Shown here: piece by piece, positions 1 through 5,158 of the stretch
Numbering within the stretch: the stretch's first letter is position 1
Layout of the letters: every line of letters begins with the position of its first letter
From: Acidimicrobiia bacterium
Lineage (GTDB): Bacteria; Actinomycetota; Acidimicrobiia; Acidimicrobiales; AC-14
Reading direction: 5' to 3'
Assembly: GCA_019244985.1 (NCBI GenBank)
Contig: JAFASB010000119.1
Span: 1-5,303 of the forward strand
Length of the DNA stretch: 5,303 nucleotides
Notes under the pieces: model-generated
The model's input: only the letters and a program-made list of their open reading frames with translations
Told to the model about the DNA's origin: nothing
Databases searched by the model: none
Translations under genes and position numbers: made by a program

Positions 1-589
1 CGACGCGGAACGTACGGAGGCCCGCCTCGGTGTCGGCGATCATGTACCACGTCGTCCCCTTGGCGGCGAGGCCAAGAGGATGCACGACCCGCGTGCTCGG
101 CTCGCGGTTGCGGGCCACATAATCGAGCGTGCACTGCTCGCCCTCGACGACCGCCTTCTGCACGGCGTCGAGCAGTGGCGGGACGGGCCGCGGCCTCGAC
201 ATCCCGTCCCAGCCCGTGGGGTCGACGACGACCGCCGTCGTCGCCGCCTCGGCGCCGGATCGCAGCGGCTCCGGCAGGGCCCGCACCAGCTTCCGCAGCG
301 CGGCTTTCACCTGCGGGGTCGCCATCGGCGAGGGGCCGGCGACGAGGAACAGGGCGCGGGCCTCCGACGCCGTGAGCCCGCTCAGGTCGGTGCGCCCTCC
401 GCCCGCCAGTCGCCAGCCACCGTTGCGGCCCTGCTGCGAGTAGATCGGGATTCCCGCCATCCCGAGCGCCTCGAGGTCACGCCGAGCGGTGCGCTCGGAG
501 ACCTCGAGCTCGTCCGCGACCTCGGCCGCCGTGACCTGTCCGCGCTGCTGCAGCAGGAGCAGGATCGCCACCAGCCGGTCGGCACGCAC
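1..589 (-). CDS. WYL-domain transcriptional regulator, YafY/PafC-like (partial, C-terminus outside window)
   Basis: This is a DNA-binding regulator with an N-terminal DeoR-type winged helix-turn-helix and a WYL ligand-sensing domain. I translated the minus strand by hand; 196 residues lie in the window and the rest runs past the left edge. The start is GTG at 589. The protein opens MRADRLVAILLLLQQRGQVT; the recognition-helix region is VSERTARRDLEAL (residues 30-42) and the wing is GRNGGWRL (54-61). The WYL domain begins at about residue 135 and contains the signature variant W181-Y182-M183, followed by GLRTFRV, where this family's copies end the first WYL segment. There is no usable Shine-Dalgarno at proper spacing, but CATAGT lies exactly 6 nt upstream, so the mRNA is probably leaderless. 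The gene is divergent from the flavoprotein gene, with a palindrome between them, which is typical of local autoregulation. WYL proteins often sense nucleic acids or small molecules; the ligand here is unknown. Confidence 0.9.
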   Translation of the reverse strand, partial: MRADRLVAILLLLQQRGQVTAAEVADELEVSERTARRDLEALGMAGIPIYSQQGRNGGWRLAGGGRTDLSGLTASEARALFLVAGPSPMATPQVKAALRKLVRALPEPLRSGAEAATTAVVVDPTGWDGMSRPRPVPPLLDAVQKAVVEGEQCTLDYVARNREPSTRVVHPLGLAAKGTTWYMIADTEAGLRTFRV

Positions 590-595
590 CTCTCG

Positions 596-601
596 ACTAT
601 G
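596..601 (-). promoter_or_regulatory. Putative -10 element of the WYL regulator gene
   Basis: On the minus strand this reads CATAGT, a fair match to an actinobacterial -10 (A at -11, T at -7). Six nucleotides separate it from the GTG at 589, which puts the expected transcription start on the start codon itself. No convincing -35 is visible. The palindrome at 609-631 would cover about -20 to -42 relative to that start. Confidence 0.45.
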
Positions 602-608
602 ACACGCA

Positions 609-631
609 AACCGGTCAGCCTCTGACCGGTT
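609..631. promoter_or_regulatory. Perfect inverted repeat, likely operator of the WYL regulator
   Basis: The arms AACCGGTCAG (609-618) and CTGACCGGTT (622-631) are exact reverse complements separated by 3 nt (CCT). The centre-to-centre spacing is 13 bp, close to one helical turn, which suits a dimeric winged-helix protein. It lies between the divergent regulator and flavoprotein genes. Its right arm overlaps the likely -35 region of the flavoprotein promoter, and the whole element spans the upstream promoter region of the regulator. Binding by the adjacent regulator is inferred from position and symmetry. Confidence 0.7.
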
Positions 632-651
632 CCGGCGACGGCCAGTAGCCT
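622..651 (+). promoter_or_regulatory. Putative promoter of the FAD oxidoreductase gene
   Basis: The -10 candidate is TAGCCT at 646-651. A -35-like CTGACC (622-627) lies 18 nt upstream, inside the right arm of the palindrome. The -10 ends 6 nt before the GTG at 658, so transcription would be expected to start on the start codon. If so, a protein bound to the palindrome would block RNA polymerase at the -35 region. Confidence 0.5.
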
Positions 652-657
652 CGGATC

Positions 658-1866
658 GTGTTGGAGGCCGACGTCGTCGTGGTCGGCGGCGGGCCCGCGG
701 GCGCGGCCGCCGCCATCACCCTGGCCCGGGCCCGCCGGGACGTCGTTGTCGTCGACCGGGCCCGTTTTCCCCGCGACAAGTGCTGTGGCGACGGGCTGAC
801 CGCGGGCGCCCTCCGCCACCTCGAGGCGCTCGGCCTGCGCCCCGAGACCGTGCGGTCGTGGCAGCAGGTCGACGACGTCTGGGTGCGGTCGCCTTCGGGG
901 CGAGTGGCCTGCTTCCCGATGCCCCGCGGCCAGGGCGTGTTCGCAGCGGTGGCCGAGCGCGCCGACCTGGACGCCGCCTTGCTCGACGTGGCGCGTGCTG
1001 CCGGTGCGAAGGTGCACGACGGCCACGGACTGACCGACGCACGTTTGATCGACGACCACGTCGAGCTCGACGTCGAAGGCGTCGGCGTCGTTCGCGCGCC
1101 GTACGCGGTGGGCGCCGACGGCATGTGGTCGCCGCTGCGCAAGGCCCTGGGTGCCGACGAGCCCGGCTACCTCGGCGAGTGGCACGCGTTCCGTCAGTAC
1201 TTCAGCGGAGTCGGACCTCAGGCCGCCGGCCTGTGGGTTTGGTTCGAGCCCGACTTCCTGCCCGGTTACGCGTGGTCGTTCCCACTGCCGGGCGGTCGAG
1301 CCAACGTGGGGTTCGGCATCCAGCGCAACTCCGGCATCCGGGTGCGGGACATGAAAGACCTGTGGCCCGACCTGCTCGCCCGCCCGCACATCAAAGAGGT
1401 GCTCGGTCCGGATGCTGTCGCCGAAGCACCGCACCGCGCCTGGCCGATCCCGGCGCGCGTCGACAAGGCCGCACTCTCGAGAGGGCGAGCGCTGTTCGTC
1501 GGCGACGCCGCGGCGGCCACCGATCCGATGACGGGCGAGGGCATCGCACAAGCGCTGCTCACCGGCCGCTTGGGCGCGGAGGCGATCGTCGAGGCCGGAC
1601 CGTCAGACGCCGCCCGGGCGACGTCGACCTACGAACGCTCGGTCCGGCGCGAGCTCGTCGCCGACCACCACATGTCGATGCTCCTCGGCCGCGCCCTCAA
1701 GCACCGCAAAGGTGCGCGGGGCGCCGTCCGCATCGCCGGTGCCACCGACTGGACGCGCCGCAACTTCGCCCGCTGGCTCTTCGAGGACTACCCGCGAGCA
1801 ATCCTGCTGACGCCCCGCCGCTGGCACCGCCAGATGCTCACCGGCCCGGGGGCCTACGCCCCCTAG
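658..1866 (+). CDS. Geranylgeranyl reductase-family (MenJ-like) FAD-dependent oxidoreductase
   Basis: This 402-residue flavoprotein belongs to the PHBH-fold geranylgeranyl reductase group, whose members reduce isoprenoid double bonds (archaeal and plant lipids, or menaquinone in mycobacterial MenJ) or hydroxylate substrates. Its length is close to MenJ, about 408 residues from memory. Visible motifs are the Rossmann dinucleotide-binding GGGPAG (residues 10-15) with acidic D33 closing the second strand, the family hallmark PRDKCCGDGLT (38-48), the GADG motif (152-155), and the FAD-ribityl GD motif in GDAAAATDPMTGEGI (282-296). The PRDKxCGDG signature separates this group from generic aromatic hydroxylases. 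There is no signal peptide; it is probably cytoplasmic or membrane-peripheral. The start is GTG, chosen because the Rossmann strand begins right after it and a -10 sits 6 nt upstream. No quinone or isoprenoid genes adjoin it, so the substrate is open: menaquinone reduction, lipid saturation and another oxidation all remain possible. Confidence 0.9.
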   Translation: MLEADVVVVGGGPAGAAAAITLARARRDVVVVDRARFPRDKCCGDGLTAGALRHLEALGLRPETVRSWQQVDDVWVRSPSGRVACFPMPRGQGVFAAVAERADLDAALLDVARAAGAKVHDGHGLTDARLIDDHVELDVEGVGVVRAPYAVGADGMWSPLRKALGADEPGYLGEWHAFRQYFSGVGPQAAGLWVWFEPDFLPGYAWSFPLPGGRANVGFGIQRNSGIRVRDMKDLWPDLLARPHIKEVLGPDAVAEAPHRAWPIPARVDKAALSRGRALFVGDAAAATDPMTGEGIAQALLTGRLGAEAIVEAGPSDAARATSTYERSVRRELVADHHMSMLLGRALKHRKGARGAVRIAGATDWTRRNFARWLFEDYPRAILLTPRRWHRQMLTGPGAYAP

Positions 1867-1877
1867 CCAACCGCCAA

Positions 1878-1947
1878 ACCTCTCCGATGTTGCGCCCGCG
1901 CTCCCCTTGTGCCTGTTTTCCAGGCCGATTTCCAAGATCGGAGAGGT
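1878..1947. terminator. Inverted repeat between convergent genes, possible bidirectional terminator
   Basis: The arms ACCTCTCCGAT (1878-1888) and ATCGGAGAGGT (1937-1947) are perfect 11-bp reverse complements around a 48-nt interval. The element fills much of the 121-bp gap between the 3' ends of the flavoprotein and dehydrogenase genes, the right place for a terminator serving both strands. There is no U-tract, so it is not a classical intrinsic terminator. The long loop makes the hairpin less certain; it could instead be a protein-binding or mRNA-end-protecting element. Confidence 0.4.
1911..1925. repeat. Small hairpin nested inside the convergent inverted repeat
   Basis: GCCTG (1911-1915) and CAGGC (1921-1925) pair perfectly around a TTTTC loop. 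Together with the outer 11-bp arms this would fold as a small stem-loop in the loop of a larger one. A 5-bp stem alone can occur by chance; its central position inside the larger repeat makes it worth recording. Confidence 0.3.
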
Positions 1948-1987
1948 ATTGGGGCGAAACGGACTCGGATTCAGGGGTGGAGCTGGG

Positions 1988-3145
1988 TTAGCCCCGCCGG
2001 GTCTCCGACCAGGTCTTGCCGGTCTCGACGTCGATGTCGTGTGGCAGGCGGAGGACCCGTTCCGCAACGATGTTGCGCTGCACCTCGCTCGTGCCGCCGC
2101 CGACGGTCAGTGCGGCGGAGAAAAGGAAGCCGTAGTTCCAGCTGCCGTCGCCCTGGCCGAGCGGTCCGGCCGTCGACAGCATGGCGGACGTCCCGGCCAG
2201 GTCCTTGGCCAGGTTCATCACGTGCTGGCCGTGCTCGTCGGCCAACGCCTTGCGCACCGACGCTTCCGGGCCCGGCGGCTTGCCCTGCACGGCGGCGCTC
2301 ACGGTCCGCAAACGGATGAGGCGCAGGATCTCGGCCTCGCAGTAGATCCGCGCCACGCGCTGGCGAAGCAACGGATCCGAGACGCCGCCTGCGTTGCGCA
2401 CGAGGTCGACGAGCTCGAACGCTGTCGGCCCGTTGCCCCACAGCACGCCGCCGGTCGACAGCGACACCCGCTCGTTCGAGAGCGTGACCTTGGCCAGCGC
2501 CCAGCCCCGGTTCTCTTCCCCGATCAAATTCGAAGCCGGGATGCGCACGTCGTCGAAGAACACCTCGTTGAACGTGTGCATCCCTGTCATTTCGATGATC
2601 GGACGGATCTCGATGCCCGGGAGGTCCATCGGGCAGACGAAGTAGGAGATGCCCTGGTGCTTCGGCGCGTCGGGATCGGTGCGGGCGATGAGGATGCCGA
2701 ACTTGGCGATGTGGCCGAACGATGTCCAGATCTTCTGGCCGTTGACGACGTAGACGTCGCCGTCACGAATGGCCCGGGTCGACAGGTTGGCGAGGTCGGA
2801 CCCGGCGCCCGGCTCGCTGAACAGCTGACACCAGAAGTCCTCGGCGGCGAGCAGCGGGAAGAGGTAGCGCTCCTTCTGCTCCTCGCTCCCCGCGTGCAGC
2901 AACGTCGGCCCCGCCCACCCGATGCCGATCGGGTTCACCGGCCGCGACACGGACGCCCGACGCATCTCGTCGTCGACGATCAACTGGTGGACGGGGTCGG
3001 CGCCCAGGCCCCACGGTGCCGGCCAATGCGGGGCGACGAAGCCCGCCTCGGCGAGCTGCCGGCCGGTGGGCCGGGGGTGCTCCGCGAGCCACGAACGAAT
3101 GGCAACGCGACGCGGATCGTCCTCACCGGGTAGTTCGAAGTCCAC
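1988..3145 (-). CDS. Acyl-CoA dehydrogenase (FadE-type)
   Basis: This 385-residue FAD enzyme catalyses alpha,beta-desaturation of an acyl-CoA, with electrons normally passed to ETF. It has the full three-part fold: an N-terminal helical domain containing GPTLLHAGSEEQKERYLFPL (residues 79-98), a middle beta-domain with the flavin/substrate motif CQLFSEPGAGSD (106-117) and NGQKIWTS (135-142), and a C-terminal helical domain ending in GGGTSEVQRNIVAERVLRLP (349-368). The Glu used by medium-chain enzymes in the YEGT position is Gly here. E225 in SNERVSL lines up with the helix-G catalytic Glu of isovaleryl-CoA dehydrogenase. This pattern resembles actinobacterial FadE26/PimC-like enzymes for steroid side chains, dicarboxylates or other bulky acids, some of which work as heteromers. 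Start GTG at 3145 has no Shine-Dalgarno, but TAGGCT lies 6 nt upstream. It is divergent from the acyl-CoA synthetase with a 25-bp gap. Substrate not assigned. Confidence 0.93.
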   Translation of the reverse strand: MDFELPGEDDPRRVAIRSWLAEHPRPTGRQLAEAGFVAPHWPAPWGLGADPVHQLIVDDEMRRASVSRPVNPIGIGWAGPTLLHAGSEEQKERYLFPLLAAEDFWCQLFSEPGAGSDLANLSTRAIRDGDVYVVNGQKIWTSFGHIAKFGILIARTDPDAPKHQGISYFVCPMDLPGIEIRPIIEMTGMHTFNEVFFDDVRIPASNLIGEENRGWALAKVTLSNERVSLSTGGVLWGNGPTAFELVDLVRNAGGVSDPLLRQRVARIYCEAEILRLIRLRTVSAAVQGKPPGPEASVRKALADEHGQHVMNLAKDLAGTSAMLSTAGPLGQGDGSWNYGFLFSAALTVGGGTSEVQRNIVAERVLRLPHDIDVETGKTWSETRRG

Positions 3146-3170
3146 AAGGGGAGCCTAAAGTTCCGGCCCA
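3146..3170. promoter_or_regulatory. Compact bidirectional promoter between acyl-CoA dehydrogenase and acyl-CoA synthetase genes
   Basis: The entire gap between two divergent start codons is 25 bp. The plus strand carries TAAAGT (3156-3161), 9 nt before the ATG at 3171. The minus strand carries TAGGCT (3157 down to 3152), 6 nt before the GTG at 3145. The two -10 elements share base pairs 3156-3157, so the T and A at -12/-11 of one are the A and T of the other. Each -35 region must fall inside the opposite coding sequence; on the minus strand TTGTCG (3181-3176) is a partial match at 18-nt spacing. The -10 identification is by eye. Confidence 0.5.
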
Positions 3171-4784
3171 ATGAGCGACAACGGGTGGAACTTCGCCGAC
3201 GTGTGGGAGCTGATCGCCGACCTGCAGCCGGACAAGCCGGCACTGGTACAGGGCGACCGACGGTCGACGTGGGCGGAGTACGACCGTCGGGCCGACAGCG
3301 TCGCCCGGGCCCTGCTCGACGCCGGTGCCGAGCGCCAGGACAAGGTCGCCCAGTACCTCTACAACTGCCCCGAGTACCTCGAGTCGGTGTACGCCTCGAT
3401 GAAGGCGGGGTTGGTGCCGGTCAACACCAACTACCGCTACGGCGACGAGGAGCTCGTCTACCTCTGGGACAACGCCGACGCCGTCGCCGTGATGTTCCAC
3501 GGCGCCTTCGCCGACCGCATCGAGGCCATCCGGAGCCGCGTGCCGAAGGTGCGGCTGTGGCTGTGGGTCGACGACGGCAGTGGTCCGTGCCCCGAGTGGG
3601 CAACGCCGTACGAGGACGTGGCCAAGCAGGCGACCGACCGTGTGACGCCACCGTGGGGCCGCAGTGGCGACGACCTCTACATGCTCTACACGGGCGGGAC
3701 GACCGGCATGCCGAAGGGCGTCATGTGGCGCCAGGACGACCTCTACGTGCGCTTCTCCCAGGCGGTCATGCACGACCCCGAAGAACCCGACCTCGACGCC
3801 GTTCGGACGCGCATCGAGAACGCCACGCCGGTTGTCGGGCTCCCGGCGTGCCCGCTCATGCATGGCACCGGGGCCTTCACGTCGTTCCAGACGATGTTCA
3901 TGGGCGGCTCGGTCGCCTTGTTGACCTCACGCAAGTTCGACGTGGTCGAGCTGCTCGACACCATCGAGCGTGAGCGGGTCAACACGATCGCGATCGTCGG
4001 AGACGCCTTCGCCCGACCGATGCTGGCCGCCCTCGAAGAGAACCCGGAGCACTGGGACATCTCCAGCCTGATGATCATGATCTCGTCGGGTGTGATGTGG
4101 AGCGAGTCCGTGAAGCAGGGCCTGCTCCGACATCACGCCGGCATGTTGCTCGTCGACGCCTTCTCGTCGTCGGAAGCCCTCGGCATGGGCCAGTCGATCT
4201 CGAGTGCGGGCGGCGCGGCCAAGACCGCCAAGTTCATCCTCGGCGAGAACGCGCGTGTGCTCACCGACGACGGCCGCGATGTGGCCGCGGGGTCGGGCGA
4301 CATCGGCCGCGTCGCCGTCCGAGGCCGCGCCCCGGTCGGTTACTACAAGGACCCGGAAAAGTCCGAGCGCACGTTCCCGGTCATCGACGGCGAGCGCTAC
4401 TCGGTGCCCGGCGACTACGCCACCGTCGAGGCCGACGGCACCCTCCGGCTCCTCGGCCGCGGCTCGGTCTGCATCAACACCGGCGGCGAGAAGGTCTACC
4501 CCGAGGAGGTCGAGGAGGCGCTCAAGGAACACGCCGCGGTGCGTGACGCGGTCGTCGTCGGGGTCCCCGACGAGCGCTTCGGCGAGGTGATCGTGGCGTG
4601 GGTCGAGCCGGCGAACGCCGCTGATGTCGACGAGGACGACGTCATCGCCCACGTGAAGACGCGCCTCGCGAGCTACAAGGCACCGCGCCGCGTGCTGACC
4701 ACCGACACGATCGGCCGCAGCCCCGCCGGCAAGGTGGACTACAGCCGGCTGCGCAAGGAAGCGGTCCAGCGAATCAGCGCGTAA
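3171..4784 (+). CDS. AMP-forming acyl-CoA synthetase, FadD19-like
   Basis: This 537-residue ANL-superfamily enzyme activates a carboxylic acid with ATP to an acyl-adenylate, then forms the CoA thioester. Core motifs in order: the phosphate-binding loop YTGGTTGMPKG (residues 173-183); SSSE (332-335) at the A5 position usually read as YGxTE; PGDYA (413-417) with D415 as ribose-binding residue; the hinge GRGSVCINTGGEKVYPEEVE (429-448); and GRSPAGKVDY with K521 as the adenylation lysine. The N-terminal MSDNGWNFADVWELIAD and NTNYRYGDEELVYLWDNAD are like actinobacterial FadD19-type synthetases, known for steroid side-chain acids. That subfamily assignment rests on memory of the motif style, so the substrate remains inferred. 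The ATG at 3171 has no Shine-Dalgarno and a -10-like TAAAGT 9 nt upstream, suggesting a leaderless or 0-3 nt leader mRNA. It pairs divergently with the dehydrogenase, which could use its product, and a small membrane-protein frame follows. Confidence 0.93.
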   Translation: MSDNGWNFADVWELIADLQPDKPALVQGDRRSTWAEYDRRADSVARALLDAGAERQDKVAQYLYNCPEYLESVYASMKAGLVPVNTNYRYGDEELVYLWDNADAVAVMFHGAFADRIEAIRSRVPKVRLWLWVDDGSGPCPEWATPYEDVAKQATDRVTPPWGRSGDDLYMLYTGGTTGMPKGVMWRQDDLYVRFSQAVMHDPEEPDLDAVRTRIENATPVVGLPACPLMHGTGAFTSFQTMFMGGSVALLTSRKFDVVELLDTIERERVNTIAIVGDAFARPMLAALEENPEHWDISSLMIMISSGVMWSESVKQGLLRHHAGMLLVDAFSSSEALGMGQSISSAGGAAKTAKFILGENARVLTDDGRDVAAGSGDIGRVAVRGRAPVGYYKDPEKSERTFPVIDGERYSVPGDYATVEADGTLRLLGRGSVCINTGGEKVYPEEVEEALKEHAAVRDAVVVGVPDERFGEVIVAWVEPANAADVDEDDVIAHVKTRLASYKAPRRVLTTDTIGRSPAGKVDYSRLRKEAVQRISA

Positions 4785-4903
4785 GCGACGGGTCGATCGC
4801 CGGCCTCGTCGCCGCCGTCCTCAGCGGCGCGCCGTCGACGGCGATCACTCTCGCCCGACGGGACGACCTTCTCGAGTCCACACGCGCCGTCGGAGGCGGG
4901 TCG
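4781..4903 (+). other. In-frame upstream extension of the membrane-protein gene lacking a canonical start codon
   Basis: The frame of the downstream membrane protein stays open back through the synthetase stop. From 4784 to 4903 it encodes SDGSIAGLVAAVLSGAPSTA followed by ITLARRDDLLESTRAVGGGS, a plausible N-terminal membrane segment plus an Arg/Asp-rich turn. About 36 of 41 codons end in G or C, better than the next frame over this stretch, which suggests real coding. No ATG, GTG or TTG exists in this frame from the upstream stop (4544-4546) to 4904. The codon overlapping the synthetase TAA is GTA (4781-4783). The reading would give 125 residues in total. Confidence 0.5.
4892..4896 (+). promoter_or_regulatory. 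Shine-Dalgarno GGAGG before GTG 4904
   Basis: GGAGG lies 7 nt upstream of the GTG at 4904, ideal spacing for ribosome binding. It is the only strong Shine-Dalgarno I see before a start in this window, and it supports the short form of the membrane protein. It also encodes a Gly-rich stretch in the extended reading frame, so it could be a coincidence of composition. Confidence 0.45.
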
Positions 4904-5158
4904 GTGCTCGCCGGCGGCGCCGCCCACGTGGCGATCTCACTCTTCTGGGGCGTCGTGCTCTCGGCCGTGCTGCCGCGAAGGCGGGCGGTCCTCGCCGGCG
5001 CCGCGGCCGGCCTCGCCATCGCTGCCGTCGATCTGGGATTGATCGGGCGACGGCTCCCCGCCATCCGGCCCCTCGATCCATGGCCCCAACTGCTGGACCA
5101 CGTGGCCTACGGCGCCGTCGTTGGCGCCGTACTCGGTCGCCTCAGCCGACGACGATGA
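4904..5158 (+). CDS. Small hypothetical membrane protein (84 aa; possibly longer at the N-terminus)
   Basis: I do not recognise a characterised family. The product is strongly hydrophobic, with likely membrane segments HVAISLFWGVVLSAVLP (residues 8-24), AVLAGAAAGLAIAAVDLGLIG (28-48) and HVAYGAVVGAVLG (66-78), separated by Arg-rich turns (PRRR, GRRLP) and ending LSRRR. The positive-inside rule would place these Arg clusters in the cytoplasm. The start at GTG 4904 is chosen because it has GGAGG 7 nt upstream and is the first canonical start in the frame. However, coding character extends another 40 codons upstream to the synthetase stop, with an additional hydrophobic segment, so the true protein may be about 125 residues. 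It follows the synthetase on the same strand and is probably co-transcribed. Its last 17 bp overlap the tail of the opposite-strand cupredoxin gene. Function unknown. Confidence 0.6.
   Translation: MLAGGAAHVAISLFWGVVLSAVLPRRRAVLAGAAAGLAIAAVDLGLIGRRLPAIRPLDPWPQLLDHVAYGAVVGAVLGRLSRRR

Noticed and set aside
80..625. Plus-strand open frame of 181 codons at the left edge
   Set aside because: It is antisense to the WYL regulator, whose minus-strand translation has clear winged-helix and WYL motifs. The Arg-rich translation here is typical of an off-frame reading.
382..1551. Minus-strand open frame of 389 codons opposite the flavoprotein and the regulator start
   Set aside because: It crosses two well-supported genes and the palindromic operator. 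Its translation is low-complexity and motif-free, as for a shadow frame.
1892..1901. GCGC-CC-GCGC mini-repeat
   Set aside because: A 4-bp stem with a 2-nt loop cannot form a stable hairpin and is expected by chance at this base composition.
780..1991. Plus-strand frame of 403 codons overlapping the flavoprotein in another frame
   Set aside because: It is extremely Arg-rich, without motifs, and the overlapping frame carries every family signature.
1907..3133. Plus-strand open frame of 408 codons opposite the acyl-CoA dehydrogenase
   Set aside because: It lies antisense to a gene with full family motifs. Long antisense frames are expected in GC-rich coding DNA, and its translation shows no recognisable domain.
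3927..4652. Minus-strand frame of 241 codons opposite the acyl-CoA synthetase
   Set aside because: It is antisense to the synthetase C-terminal domain, where hinge and catalytic-lysine motifs are intact; no start signal or domain is visible.
4739..5081. Minus-strand frames across the synthetase-membrane protein junction
   Set aside because: Their compositions are Arg/Ala-rich with no motif. The plus-strand frame has better third-position G/C preference and believable membrane segments.
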